This document shows, piece by piece, positions 15,165 to 23,298 of a stretch of DNA of 24,117 nt (within the stretch, counting starts at the first letter, position 1; each line of letters starts with the position of its first letter). This stretch comes from Cellvibrionaceae bacterium (GTDB lineage Bacteria > Pseudomonadota > Gammaproteobacteria > Pseudomonadales > Cellvibrionaceae): the NCBI GenBank assembly GCA_021151525.1, contig JAGKXD010000086.1, positions 1 to 24,117 on the forward strand, in the 5' to 3' direction. The notes beneath the pieces are model-generated. The model saw only the letters and a program-made list of their open reading frames with translations, made no database searches and was not told where the DNA came from. The position numbers and the translations under genes were made by a program.

Positions 15165-16898
15165 ATGGCCGACGAACCACGTTTACCTCCCGCGCACAAG
15201 CAGATCGAATTCCATTTCTGCCGTAATATCCATTGCCGAAACTATGCTCAATATCCAAGGGACACCGAAAAGTGGAGACATGCTACCGGGATGGGCGTCT
15301 ATAGGTTATCTGGTGGTAAGTCCTCCGCTGTAGTGTTGATCTGCAAGTTATGTAACCGGTCATTCCCCGTGAAAAGCAATGCTGCCCTGAGCGAGGAAGT
15401 CGAACGCTGCTGGCGACCATTCACTAATTTGAAATTGACTTGTCCGAACGCTGCTTGCGAAAGAACGATACCCCGCTCAAGCCGCAAGCGAGTTTTATTC
15501 GCCGCATTTGGGTCAACCAGAGCCGGTCAGCCTCGCTATAAATGCAATTCGTGCGGCACTACATTTAGCCGCACCGGACGCATCCCTCGGAAGCTTCAAC
15601 GCGAGGGCCTCGATAGCCAAATCGCAACATTGCTGGTGAACAAAATGCCCATGCGGCGGATCTGCGAAACAGCAGGAGTTAGCCCGTCTGTGTTGTATAA
15701 CCAAATCACCCGATGCCACGATCTTGCAGAAGCCTTCGCAGCACGCGCCGAAGAGGGACTGATAAAAACGCTGCGTTTACGTCGCGTATATCTTGCGGTA
15801 GATCGCCAGGATCATGTTTTTAATTGGGGGTCGAGTTTTGATCGCCGAAACGCGCTATTACAGGTTGTTGCATCTGCCGATAATGCGACGGGTTACGTCT
15901 TCGCCACACACATGAATTTCGATGCAGATATGGAACCAGAACTCATCGAGCGGGATGCAGTGTTATCGGGTGATTATGAAAAACCGTATCACTTCCGCAA
16001 ATACGCTCGCGTATGGCTTCAGCGTGAATACAATGACGACTATCACACGCTCACTCGCGAAAAAAAACGAGTAAAAGGAAAGTCTCTGAAGAGCGAAATA
16101 ATAGATGGGTATACCGGGGAGGGGGAAGAAAAACCGGATAATGAGGATATCAAACTTCCATCTCAAGGAATGCAGGTTCACTCGGAATATACGCTGTATG
16201 CGCACTTCTGGTTTCTCGCAAAACTTTTGGCACGTGTTGAGAAAGTGCGAATATTTATGGATCAGGATACGGGCATGCGCAACGCGTGTCTTGGTGCATT
16301 TTCCTCGCGGATAAAGGACCAAACGCTGGAAGCTTTTTTCGTAAAAATAAATAAGGATCTTACCACCACACAAAAGAAAACGATGAAATCTGGCGCGGAA
16401 CATACGCTACGCCAAAAGCAGGAAGAGTTGGGAATCAAAGATCGAAAAGAGGCTATTCAAGCCGTCATGGTAGATAGGCTTGAGTCAATGATGAAGGCTG
16501 GAAATGAAGGGGATCAATGGCTCTTTCACCCCTTTCCCGATATGAGCGAACCTGAAAAAGCCGTGTGCCATCTTACTAATTACGGTGATTACGATATCGG
16601 TCATTTGGCGGCGCTCTATCGTAAAGCAAGCCTGCACTCCATCGATAAGTTTTTTATGCAAGTAAGGCGGCGAGTGAGTTTGTTGGAGCGTCCACGCATT
16701 TCGGCTAGTGCGATGCGCACCTGGCACGGGTATTCGGCCTACAATCCGGCGGTTGCCCAAAAAGTCATAAACTTGTTTCGGATAGTACACAATTTTGTCC
16801 TCATCGGTGACGACAAAAAAACACCGGCAATGCGAATTGGCCTTGCTGAAAAACCCTATAAAATGGAAGACCTACTGCGAATCCCCCATGAGAACTGA
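15165..16898 (+). CDS. Large zinc-ribbon DDE transposase-like protein
   Basis: From the ATG at 15165 the protein has 577 residues. It carries two zinc-ribbon-like Cys sets (C19/C24 with C60/C63; C93/C98 with C127/C130, the last reading YKCNSCGTTFSRTG), a helix-turn-helix at about 160-181 (MRRICETAGVSPSVLYNQI), then an RNase-H-like part with candidate acids D213 (VYLAVDRQ), D366 or D368 (IFMDQDTGMR) and D494 (SIDKFF) or E508 (LLERP). It ends with VINLFRIVHNFV and KTPAMRIGLAEKPY, the usual C-terminal signature of DDE transposases. The zinc ribbon + HTH + DDE order recalls IS1/IS1595 transposases, but at twice their length. No terminal inverted repeats were found, and its last 27 bp overlap the 3' end of the WYL gene, so it may be a resident gene rather than a free IS. 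GGAG lies 10 bp upstream. Confidence 0.7.
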   Translation: MADEPRLPPAHKQIEFHFCRNIHCRNYAQYPRDTEKWRHATGMGVYRLSGGKSSAVVLICKLCNRSFPVKSNAALSEEVERCWRPFTNLKLTCPNAACERTIPRSSRKRVLFAAFGSTRAGQPRYKCNSCGTTFSRTGRIPRKLQREGLDSQIATLLVNKMPMRRICETAGVSPSVLYNQITRCHDLAEAFAARAEEGLIKTLRLRRVYLAVDRQDHVFNWGSSFDRRNALLQVVASADNATGYVFATHMNFDADMEPELIERDAVLSGDYEKPYHFRKYARVWLQREYNDDYHTLTREKKRVKGKSLKSEIIDGYTGEGEEKPDNEDIKLPSQGMQVHSEYTLYAHFWFLAKLLARVEKVRIFMDQDTGMRNACLGAFSSRIKDQTLEAFFVKINKDLTTTQKKTMKSGAEHTLRQKQEELGIKDRKEAIQAVMVDRLESMMKAGNEGDQWLFHPFPDMSEPEKAVCHLTNYGDYDIGHLAALYRKASLHSIDKFFMQVRRRVSLLERPRISASAMRTWHGYSAYNPAVAQKVINLFRIVHNFVLIGDDKKTPAMRIGLAEKPYKMEDLLRIPHEN

Positions 16899-17753
16899 GA
16901 AACAATGTGTGTCCAATAGATTGGTCTCGATGAGGCGCAATTTGGGATGTAAATGGGCAATGGCTTTGGTAAGCGACATGGAATCCAAAAAATAAGAAAC
17001 CAGACATTCTCTTATGTCGTTGCGCCACATCCATTGATTATCGATTTTCTCCATGCCGAATTCGCGGGCAATAACATTTTGTTGCGGTTCCGGTAGCTCT
17101 GATCGCGGAGCCAACGTAACAGTTATGCGATTATTCCACAGTACATCCTGGTCAACCTTTTTGGGCGCAGCATTACGCGTAGCTTTCACACTTAAAATCC
17201 GCTGCAACACCAAGTCGATAAAATTCGCGTATTTGCTATCAAAGGCGCGGATATGCCACCGGTTGCCCGCATACACCAGAGCGTGCGGCCAAATCTCCCG
17301 CTCTGTTTTGTCAGCAGTTTTTAAAGACTGGTAACTGATTTTGAGTCCTGATCCATTGTGCAGTGCACGGGTCACTTCTTTTAAAATGGATGAGTCAATT
17401 TTTCCAGATGGACTGGGGAGAATCTCTGCATTAATTCCTTCGCTGATGGAAGGAGTAAAGCCCACACCAACACCTTCCTGGGAAACCCTTAGCAGCGACA
17501 AATACTCTTCCGCTAATCCAGAGCTGAATTGTTGCTTGAACTTTTTACCCGGCTTGTATGACCGTCCCGACAAATCGTAGTCCAGATTCTCCGGATACTT
17601 TTCCCGATAAAAGCTGAAATCTTTGGTGACGTGATTCTCCGTCACGCCAAACACCTTTGCCACGCGCGGGCGGTCGATAGACCCTTCCCAAAACACGATG
17701 GACTCAATGAATTGCAGGCGCTGGCGCTGGGCAAATGACACTTCATTCAACAT
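16872..17753 (-). CDS. WYL-domain transcriptional regulator, BrxR/CapW-like
   Basis: The 293-residue protein has an N-terminal winged helix-turn-helix (about residues 8-60: RLQFIESIVFWEGSIDRPRV, AKVFGVTENHVTKDFSFYRE), a WYL domain (about 115-200: LKISYQSLKTADK, WPHALVYAGNRWHIRAFD) and a C-terminal WCX-like domain. The motif RWHIRAFD in place of WYL is typical of the BrxR/CapW group, dimeric repressors that control BREX, CBASS and other phage-defence loci and bind inverted repeats in their own promoter region. It is divergent from the methyltransferase gene with a 113-bp spacer and convergent with the transposase-like gene, overlapping it by 27 bp. Regulation of the methyltransferase unit and of itself is inferred from family and layout. 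Ligand unknown. Confidence 0.87.
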   Translation of the reverse strand: MLNEVSFAQRQRLQFIESIVFWEGSIDRPRVAKVFGVTENHVTKDFSFYREKYPENLDYDLSGRSYKPGKKFKQQFSSGLAEEYLSLLRVSQEGVGVGFTPSISEGINAEILPSPSGKIDSSILKEVTRALHNGSGLKISYQSLKTADKTEREIWPHALVYAGNRWHIRAFDSKYANFIDLVLQRILSVKATRNAAPKKVDQDVLWNNRITVTLAPRSELPEPQQNVIAREFGMEKIDNQWMWRNDIRECLVSYFLDSMSLTKAIAHLHPKLRLIETNLLDTHCFSVLMGDSQ

Positions 17754-17785
17754 GGGTTTAGTACTACATAATATGATTAGGTCAA

Positions 17786-17813
17786 TTTATAACATTGATC
17801 TACGCTTTATCAA
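17786..17813 (-). promoter_or_regulatory. Promoter of the WYL regulator gene
   Basis: On the minus strand TTGATA (17813-17808), 16 bp spacer and TATAAA (17791-17786). A start near 17779 would give a leader of about 26 nt. Its -35 overlaps the inverted repeat at 17794-17814, which would suit autorepression. Confidence 0.5.
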
Positions 17814-17814
17814 T
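17794..17814. promoter_or_regulatory. Candidate WYL operator: ATTGAT-N9-ATCAAT
   Basis: A perfect 6-bp inverted repeat with 9-bp spacer, centred between the divergent promoters. Flanking it, GTCAATT (17781-17787) and AATTGAC (17829-17835) form a second, wider inverted pair with the same TTGA core. BrxR/CapW regulators bind such spaced inverted repeats; binding here is inference. Confidence 0.45.
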
Positions 17815-17830
17815 AGGACAATCTAAATAA

Positions 17831-17859
17831 TTGACGTAATTCTTTCGCGTGTGTAATAA
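17831..17859 (+). promoter_or_regulatory. Sigma-70-type promoter of the methyltransferase gene
   Basis: TTGACG (17831-17836), exactly 17 bp, TAATAA (17854-17859). Transcription should start about 17866, at or one base before the ATG at 17867 (or 4 before the one at 17870), giving a nearly leaderless mRNA. No Shine-Dalgarno is seen before the ATG. The -35 overlaps the AATTGAC half-site. Confidence 0.55.
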
Positions 17860-17866
17860 TTAAAAA

Positions 17867-20800
17867 ATGATGAAAAACCATAACGATCAGGATCTTGCGC
17901 AATGGCTTAACCCGCTCGGGTATTCCGAGATCGGGGCAGACCTCATCACTTCTGAAGAATCGATCCCCGCTAATAATTGCTACGCACCAGAGTTAAAGCT
18001 GCTATTGGATGGCAGTGTGGATTCGGCTATTGCAGCGGTGGCGCTGGTCGATCAGTCGCCCGCCGTATGCTTTGTCAGCATTGACCCGGACGTGCCGGGG
18101 AGTGAAGAGCGCATTGCCGCTATCCGGCGCGCCGTCTGGAACCAAAACCTGGTTTCGCTGATTTTGGTGGTTTCGGATCACTATCTTTATCCGTACTCTG
18201 CTATACCTGATTTACCGTCCCCGTCTCCCATCCAGCGAAAGCACATTGCCAAGGCAAAGCCGTATTTCTATCGTGAAATGGCCTCGGGCGCTTTACTGGA
18301 GTTGCATCCGGAATGGTTTGACCGAAAGAATCGCGTTGACAGAAAATTGCTGCGTAATCTCGACCAGTCAGTCAAATTACTTGCCGCTTCTGGTGTGGAA
18401 AAATTGCGCGCCCAATACCTGCTTGGGCAAAGCCTGTTTATTTCCTACCTTGAGCATCGGGGTATCGTAGGCAGTGAGTATCAGGCCAAGCATCGCGTTA
18501 AATCTTTACACGATCTTGTGCGCACTTGTAATCTCACGGGACTAACTCACTACATTCAGTGCCTGAAAAAAAGTTTCAATGGTGACTTTTTAGCGCCTGA
18601 GATTGTTGGCCTTGCTGGATGGGCAGAATTAGATAATGAATGCCTGCATATCATTTCAGATTTTCTTTCCCACACGGATCTAGCCAGTGGGCAGCAATCA
18701 TTGTGGGCCTACGATTTTCGATTCATTCCCGTCGAATTGATTTCCGGTATTTACGAAACATTTTTGTCGGAAGACAAGAACTTAGTGGGTGCCTACTACA
18801 CGCCGCGCAACCTCGCGGCATTCACCGTTGATCAGGCATTTGAGCACAGCACTAACATTGCCGATGAAATCGTTTATGACGGTGCCTGTGGTTCGGGCAT
18901 TTTGTTGGTCACCGCGTTTCGGCGCATGTTAAATGCAGCGGAAGCCCTGACCGGAGAACCGCTATCCTTTATTGAGCGCTGTGAATTACTTGTAGGGCAT
19001 ATTCGCGGTAGTGATATTAATAAAGCGGCCTGCATGGTCACGGCATTCAGTTTGTATTTGTCGTTACTTGAAAACCTGCGCCCTTCGGATCTGACATTGA
19101 TTGGTGGTGATGACCATAAAGCGAAGCTGCCGAAGTTATTGGACGTTATTTTGTGGTCAGGCGAATCCGAAGGTGATTTCTTCTCGAAGAAATTAATGGC
19201 AAATAAAGCAGTCAATGCCACCGTATTTATTTCCAACCCACCCTGGCGTGAACCCAAGAGTGCGGAAAAAGGATTAACTTATGAAGCGTGGGCTGCACAC
19301 CCCGAGCGTAACTGGCATCTTCCGCATCGCCAGATTGCTGCCGCATTCACCCATCGTGCGCTAGATGTTCTTCCGGTGGGAGGAAGGACTTGTCTTATTC
19401 TCCCCGCTAAATTATTTCTATCGACAACCAGTCAGGACTTTGTCGAGCAATTCATCCAGCGCTGCCAGTTAAAGCGTATTGTTTGCTTTGCGGATGTGCG
19501 CCTGGTGCTATTTCCGGAAGCGATCCATCCGTGCGTGGTTGTGCTTGCAGAAAAAATTGCTGACGACGCCACTCCCGAGCAACCACTATTTGATTATTGG
19601 GTTCCCAAAGCGGATGTCAGTATTGCCTACGGCAGATTGAATATTCACGGCACAGATCGCCATCAACTCCCATTGGGATTGGTTGCGCGAAATAATCAGG
19701 CATTGCGAACGTATCTATGGGGCGGCGCTCATGATCAGGCATTGATGCTTCGATTAAGCCGGTTTGGCAGCTTGAAAACAATGGTTACCCGTCAAGCGGG
19801 TGAATCCGAGCCTCGCTGGATCGATGGCAAAGGTTTCCATTTAAAAGACAGTCATGTTGAATCCAAAAAGCCTGGCTTCCTGAAAAAAATGCTGCATCTG
19901 GACGCCCGGTCTACACCGCCAATTCCGGTAATGCCGGTAGCGCTATTGACCAAATTTCCCGCTGAATATAAAGACGTTGCCTCCTATGGTGCCCATAACG
20001 GCAATTTGTTTAGCGGGCCGCGCGTTGTATTGAATGATGGCGTTGATTGCGAAACCTTTGAGGCGAAAGCTGTATTTTCCAACATTCCATTTTCTTTCAA
20101 AAGCTCCATTGGTGCATTTGCAGGCCCTGATGAAGACGAAGACCTTTTTCGGTTTCTGGCAGTGTATTTACGGTCGTCCTTGGCTCGCTATTTAATGCTC
20201 ATGAGTTCCTATGCATTGACCGTAGAGCGCCAACGTATTTCCATGGCCGAGCTGAAAAGCTTGCCGTTTATTTTGCCCGAAAAACATCCCGACCCTAAAA
20301 AAGCAGCGCGCATCATTCGCGAGATTGCCACCAAGTCTCGCGCGCTTGAAAAGCTGGACGATATTACCGCTTTTAATAAGTACGCCAGCATCAAATCATC
20401 ATTTGATAATTTGGTATCGGATTACTTTGGTTTGACCGATAAAGAAATTCAGGTCGTCAATGAGGCTGCCGACATTTTGATTCCCAGCATCCAGCCGAGC
20501 TGGAAAAACCTGGGCAAAACACCGCTGCTGTCTACACTGAGTGATAAGGATTTATCGACGTATGTTGACGTGTTAACAGGAGAGCTTCAGGCATTGAGCC
20601 GATCCGCTGGCGGAACCGCTGATATCCATGTGAGTACACTTGCTGAAACCACCGGTGGTTTTGGTGCTGTGGGTATATGCCGTATATCACTGGGTTCATC
20701 TACCGCAAGCAGCAAAAATGGTTTCAATAAAGTGGAGCTGGCTATTGCGTGGTTGCGTCGTCAAGAGCTGCTGCCAGTACCGGTAGGCGAAAGTTTTAGT

Positions 20801-20956
20801 TTGACCTCGGATTTCCTGTTCTTTTATCGCAATGAAATTTATTTAATCAAACCATTAATTGCGCGTTTTTGGCTGCACGGACAAGCACAACGAGATGCAT
20901 TACGTATCCTCAAGGCGACCCGGCAGCACAGCAAGGGTGCTGTCCATGAACAATAA
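17867..20956 (+). CDS. N6-adenine DNA methyltransferase, large single-chain (type IIG/PglX-like)
   Basis: The 1029-residue protein has the SAM-binding core YTPRNLAAF (about 311-319) and DGACGSG (338-344, motif I, with Gly for the usual Pro), GSDINKAACMVTAFSLYL, and catalytic NPPW at 457-460 (motif IV). After the catalytic domain, the region about 580-800 (including LAVYLRSSLARYLMLMSSYA, ISMAELKSLPFILPE) looks like target-recognition sequence and is followed by a helical C-terminal domain. The N-terminal 250 residues (PAVCFVSIDPDVPGSEERIA, VWNQNLVSLILVVSDHYL) have no obvious nuclease motif. Layout fits gamma-class enzymes such as HsdM, BREX PglX and type IIG. Its last 11 bp overlap the nuclease-like gene. 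The start is ATG 17867 or 17870. Confidence 0.87.
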   Translation: MMKNHNDQDLAQWLNPLGYSEIGADLITSEESIPANNCYAPELKLLLDGSVDSAIAAVALVDQSPAVCFVSIDPDVPGSEERIAAIRRAVWNQNLVSLILVVSDHYLYPYSAIPDLPSPSPIQRKHIAKAKPYFYREMASGALLELHPEWFDRKNRVDRKLLRNLDQSVKLLAASGVEKLRAQYLLGQSLFISYLEHRGIVGSEYQAKHRVKSLHDLVRTCNLTGLTHYIQCLKKSFNGDFLAPEIVGLAGWAELDNECLHIISDFLSHTDLASGQQSLWAYDFRFIPVELISGIYETFLSEDKNLVGAYYTPRNLAAFTVDQAFEHSTNIADEIVYDGACGSGILLVTAFRRMLNAAEALTGEPLSFIERCELLVGHIRGSDINKAACMVTAFSLYLSLLENLRPSDLTLIGGDDHKAKLPKLLDVILWSGESEGDFFSKKLMANKAVNATVFISNPPWREPKSAEKGLTYEAWAAHPERNWHLPHRQIAAAFTHRALDVLPVGGRTCLILPAKLFLSTTSQDFVEQFIQRCQLKRIVCFADVRLVLFPEAIHPCVVVLAEKIADDATPEQPLFDYWVPKADVSIAYGRLNIHGTDRHQLPLGLVARNNQALRTYLWGGAHDQALMLRLSRFGSLKTMVTRQAGESEPRWIDGKGFHLKDSHVESKKPGFLKKMLHLDARSTPPIPVMPVALLTKFPAEYKDVASYGAHNGNLFSGPRVVLNDGVDCETFEAKAVFSNIPFSFKSSIGAFAGPDEDEDLFRFLAVYLRSSLARYLMLMSSYALTVERQRISMAELKSLPFILPEKHPDPKKAARIIREIATKSRALEKLDDITAFNKYASIKSSFDNLVSDYFGLTDKEIQVVNEAADILIPSIQPSWKNLGKTPLLSTLSDKDLSTYVDVLTGELQALSRSAGGTADIHVSTLAETTGGFGAVGICRISLGSSTASSKNGFNKVELAIAWLRRQELLPVPVGESFSLTSDFLFFYRNEIYLIKPLIARFWLHGQAQRDALRILKATRQHSKGAVHEQ

Positions 20957-21644
20957 GAAATATGCTTATCTGTCCAATGATTGGGAAGCGGTATTCCCTC
21001 AAACCGATGTGAGTGCCGCCGTTTCATTTATGCAATCCATATGGCAGCAATTGCTGAAAGACTTTCCGGAGGCCATTGCTCCTGCGAATAGGGAACCGGA
21101 AATTACGCAGACATTAGGAGAGCATCTGATCATTCATGGGCAAATTAGCCCGCTCTCCGGTATCTTTATTTACGAAGCACCGCGATCCGCTACTGATCCG
21201 ACTTCGGGCAAGCGCGTAAGGAAACTTCGCACCGATATTACCTATCATGACAGCCATGTTCGTCTCCCATCCGGTAAGCGGCTATACGTTATCTTTGAAT
21301 TCAAAAAATTAAAGGACAACGGGGATAGCAGGAGTGCTTACGTGGGCGAGGATGGCATGCTACGTTTCATTAAGGGAAATTATGCTGAGCATGCCGAACA
21401 TCTGGCCTTTATGGTTGGACTCATTAACAACAATCCTGATGCGACGGTTTCCGCATTGGAAAACCGGTTGAAAAGACCCGACACCCGTAGCGTGCTGCAT
21501 ATTCTTCCCAATTCTGACGCTGGTTATGTCAGAAAACCTTCGGAACGATTCGTCGAGTGCGTCAATTTTGACACGGTTCACTCGCGCACCAATTATGGTG
21601 AGCTTGGCGATATTGTTCTATGTCATTTTTTTCTTGAGCATTAA
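20946..21644 (+). CDS. PD-(D/E)XK nuclease-fold-like protein coupled to the methyltransferase
   Basis: The 232-residue protein starting at ATG 20946 (inside the end of the methyltransferase gene, 11-bp overlap) has a helix NREPEITQTLGEHL (Glu 50/52), Asp 97 in LRTDITYHD and, after a hairpin, LYVIFEFKKLK with Glu 118 and Lys 120. D-(about 20)-E-x-K with an acidic preceding helix is the PD-(D/E)XK nuclease core. The C-terminal half (AEHAEHLAFMVGLINNN, SVLHILPNSDAG, TNYGELGDIVLCHFFLEH) is unfamiliar. It could be the restriction partner of the methyltransferase, or an inactive member that binds DNA. The motif assignment is by eye. The frame stays open back to 20859, but the start there would overlap the methyltransferase by far. 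Confidence 0.65.
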   Translation: MNNKKYAYLSNDWEAVFPQTDVSAAVSFMQSIWQQLLKDFPEAIAPANREPEITQTLGEHLIIHGQISPLSGIFIYEAPRSATDPTSGKRVRKLRTDITYHDSHVRLPSGKRLYVIFEFKKLKDNGDSRSAYVGEDGMLRFIKGNYAEHAEHLAFMVGLINNNPDATVSALENRLKRPDTRSVLHILPNSDAGYVRKPSERFVECVNFDTVHSRTNYGELGDIVLCHFFLEH

Positions 21645-21755
21645 TCATTTTCAGCAATACAAAAACTACCTCTCGCTCATTTAATTCCGACTGATAGTAA
21701 TGTCCGCTATATGCATGTTATAGGCTCGTAGACTACGTCAGGAAATTCACTGCTC

Positions 21756-22715
21756 ATGACTACACATGAAGATTGGCAAGCACTATTTGATGAAGTGATT
21801 CAAGAGGCAGAAAGTATCATTCTTTCGCCTGCCGCGCTCGCAACCTATAAAAACCCCAATATCACGGTTAGTATAGAAGTTGATAATTTAAGACATGAAA
21901 AAAACGCCAGAGCACGTATTGTTTCTGACAGCAGTTATAAAATTATCCTGGATGCAGGATTAGTTGCTTGGCTGTTCGATCTGAGCAAAACCATCATTCA
22001 TGATTGCCCTCTCATTTTTTATGATATTGATCGAGCAAATGACGTCGAGCTTGATAAAGCAGCTGCCGTTTTATTCAGGTTATGGATGAATTTTATTGTT
22101 CTGCATGAATGGTCACATATCATTTGTGGACATCATAAATTTTCGCTTGATAAAACCCTATGGTTAGAAATTCCGACCCTCGATATTCCTGCCACATCAA
22201 AACTTACCAATGCACAGCGTATTTGCCTGGAGGCAGAGGCCGACGCATTTGCTATCAAATTTCTCACCACATTTCACTATTTTTCATGGCGTATAATGTC
22301 TGAAGAGTTATATGGTGATTTGTTCAGAAGAAAACGAGTAGCTTACGATACATTGATAGGACTCATTTTGTTGTTTGAAGCTTTTGAAACTATAAGTCCT
22401 CGCAATCGTGACAAGGAGGCCACTCATCCATTACCTGACCAACGCATATTTATCGCCACCGTATTTTTCTTAAATGAATATCGTCAATATCCGCAGCAGC
22501 AGGATAATTTCAATATAGACGAAGTGATGGTGATGGTTAATATGGACTACTACATCGTAAGAAAAGGCATGGATCGAGAAACTTTCCTGCTGTTAAATAC
22601 TGATCTGGAGTTATTTATGCGTGACGTTGGCCATACATTGGCTGGTATGGATCGAGAAGATTACAAGCTCAGTACCTTGGCGTATCACTACAAAGGCTTC
22701 ACTGGTCACGAATAA
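21756..22715 (+). CDS. HExxH zinc metallopeptidase-like protein
   Basis: The 319-residue protein has HEWSHIICGH at 117-126 (HExxH plus GH) and, 33 residues on, CLEAEADAFAIKFLT (Glu 159/161, Asp 163), the usual ExxxD-type third-ligand helix of M48/M78-like gluzincins. No signal peptide or strong membrane segment is apparent, so it is probably cytosolic. Proteins with this layout include ImmA/IrrE (which cleave phage or stress repressors) and Lit (which cleaves EF-Tu during phage infection); I cannot assign it to either. It follows the nuclease-like gene by 111 bp on the same strand with a weak possible promoter (TTCCGA, 17 bp, TATATG) between, so it may be part of the unit or a separately transcribed neighbour. 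GGA lies about 11 bp before ATG. Confidence 0.6.
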   Translation: MTTHEDWQALFDEVIQEAESIILSPAALATYKNPNITVSIEVDNLRHEKNARARIVSDSSYKIILDAGLVAWLFDLSKTIIHDCPLIFYDIDRANDVELDKAAAVLFRLWMNFIVLHEWSHIICGHHKFSLDKTLWLEIPTLDIPATSKLTNAQRICLEAEADAFAIKFLTTFHYFSWRIMSEELYGDLFRRKRVAYDTLIGLILLFEAFETISPRNRDKEATHPLPDQRIFIATVFFLNEYRQYPQQQDNFNIDEVMVMVNMDYYIVRKGMDRETFLLLNTDLELFMRDVGHTLAGMDREDYKLSTLAYHYKGFTGHE

Positions 22716-22765
22716 TCTATTTGCAGTTTTAAGTAATTGTTAGTGGGCAAAGCTGTGTCGCCATT

Positions 22766-22813
22766 AGTTTTCCAACCGAAATGTGGATTCTTTACGAGTT
22801 AGGTTGGAAAACT
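22766..22813. repeat. 12-bp perfect inverted repeat after the metallopeptidase gene
   Basis: AGTTTTCCAACC (22766-22777) and GGTTGGAAAACT (22802-22813), with 24 bp between. There is no T-run immediately after, so it is a poor classic terminator, although TTGATTTTATAAGG follows. An 11-bp part (GTTTTCCAACC) also occurs at 10388-10398. Confidence 0.6.
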
Positions 22814-22906
22814 TGATTTTATAAGGCTTTGGGTGCTTTTGACTAATGTACGCTCTGGCAACTCAATCAATGAACCATACATTTATTGCTCTCTACATTT
22901 TCGAAG

Positions 22907-23298
22907 ATGAGTAATGTTCACATTGCTGGCAAGTTTTGATCCGCCCTGGAGACTCAGTATGCAAGTTGAGGGCAAATTGTTCGGTTGGTTTGAAACTGGC
23001 CTTGAGGGAATGGTCTGGGCTCTTGAACTAGAAGGGGCTGCTGGTTACGACGATCTATTCATTATCGAGGAAGGAGATCATCCTGTGATTAGCTCCCCAT
23101 CGGGACAAGTCTTGTTCGATGATCATATTGTGATGGACACTGAAATTGGAAAGGAGCAGAGACCATTCAGTCAAATGGTTCAGCCGCAAGCTAAAGGGTT
23201 ATGGATTCATTGGACTACCTGATCAGTGGGCAGAACTATTTATATGCGAAGTAAACCGCGGTCTTCTTACAAAAAAGCAGGGATTGGTCGGGCCTTAA
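22907..23298 (+). pseudogene. Small unrecognised gene broken by two frame shifts
   Basis: Three consecutive frames join into one protein-like reading: ATG at 22907 gives MSNVHIAGKF then a stop; the middle frame from about 22935 gives DPPWRLSMQVEGKLFGWFET and continues through GLEGMVWALELE to WIHWTT then stop at 23220; the third frame from 23218 gives PDQWAELFICEVNRGLL and ends with TAA at 23296. The first shift lies at TTTT (22932-22935) and looks like one extra T. The middle part alone has 102 codons from an ATG at 22914 and could be made as a shorter protein. I do not recognise the family with certainty. No neighbour suggests a role. Confidence 0.5.

Noticed and set aside
15963..16403. Antisense 146-codon frame within the transposase-like gene
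   Set aside because: Shadow frame, no start signal, aromatic-rich composition typical of reverse reading.
15011..17000. IS element ends around the transposase-like gene
   Set aside because: No matching inverted ends or target duplication could be found by eye, and the 3' side overlaps the WYL gene.
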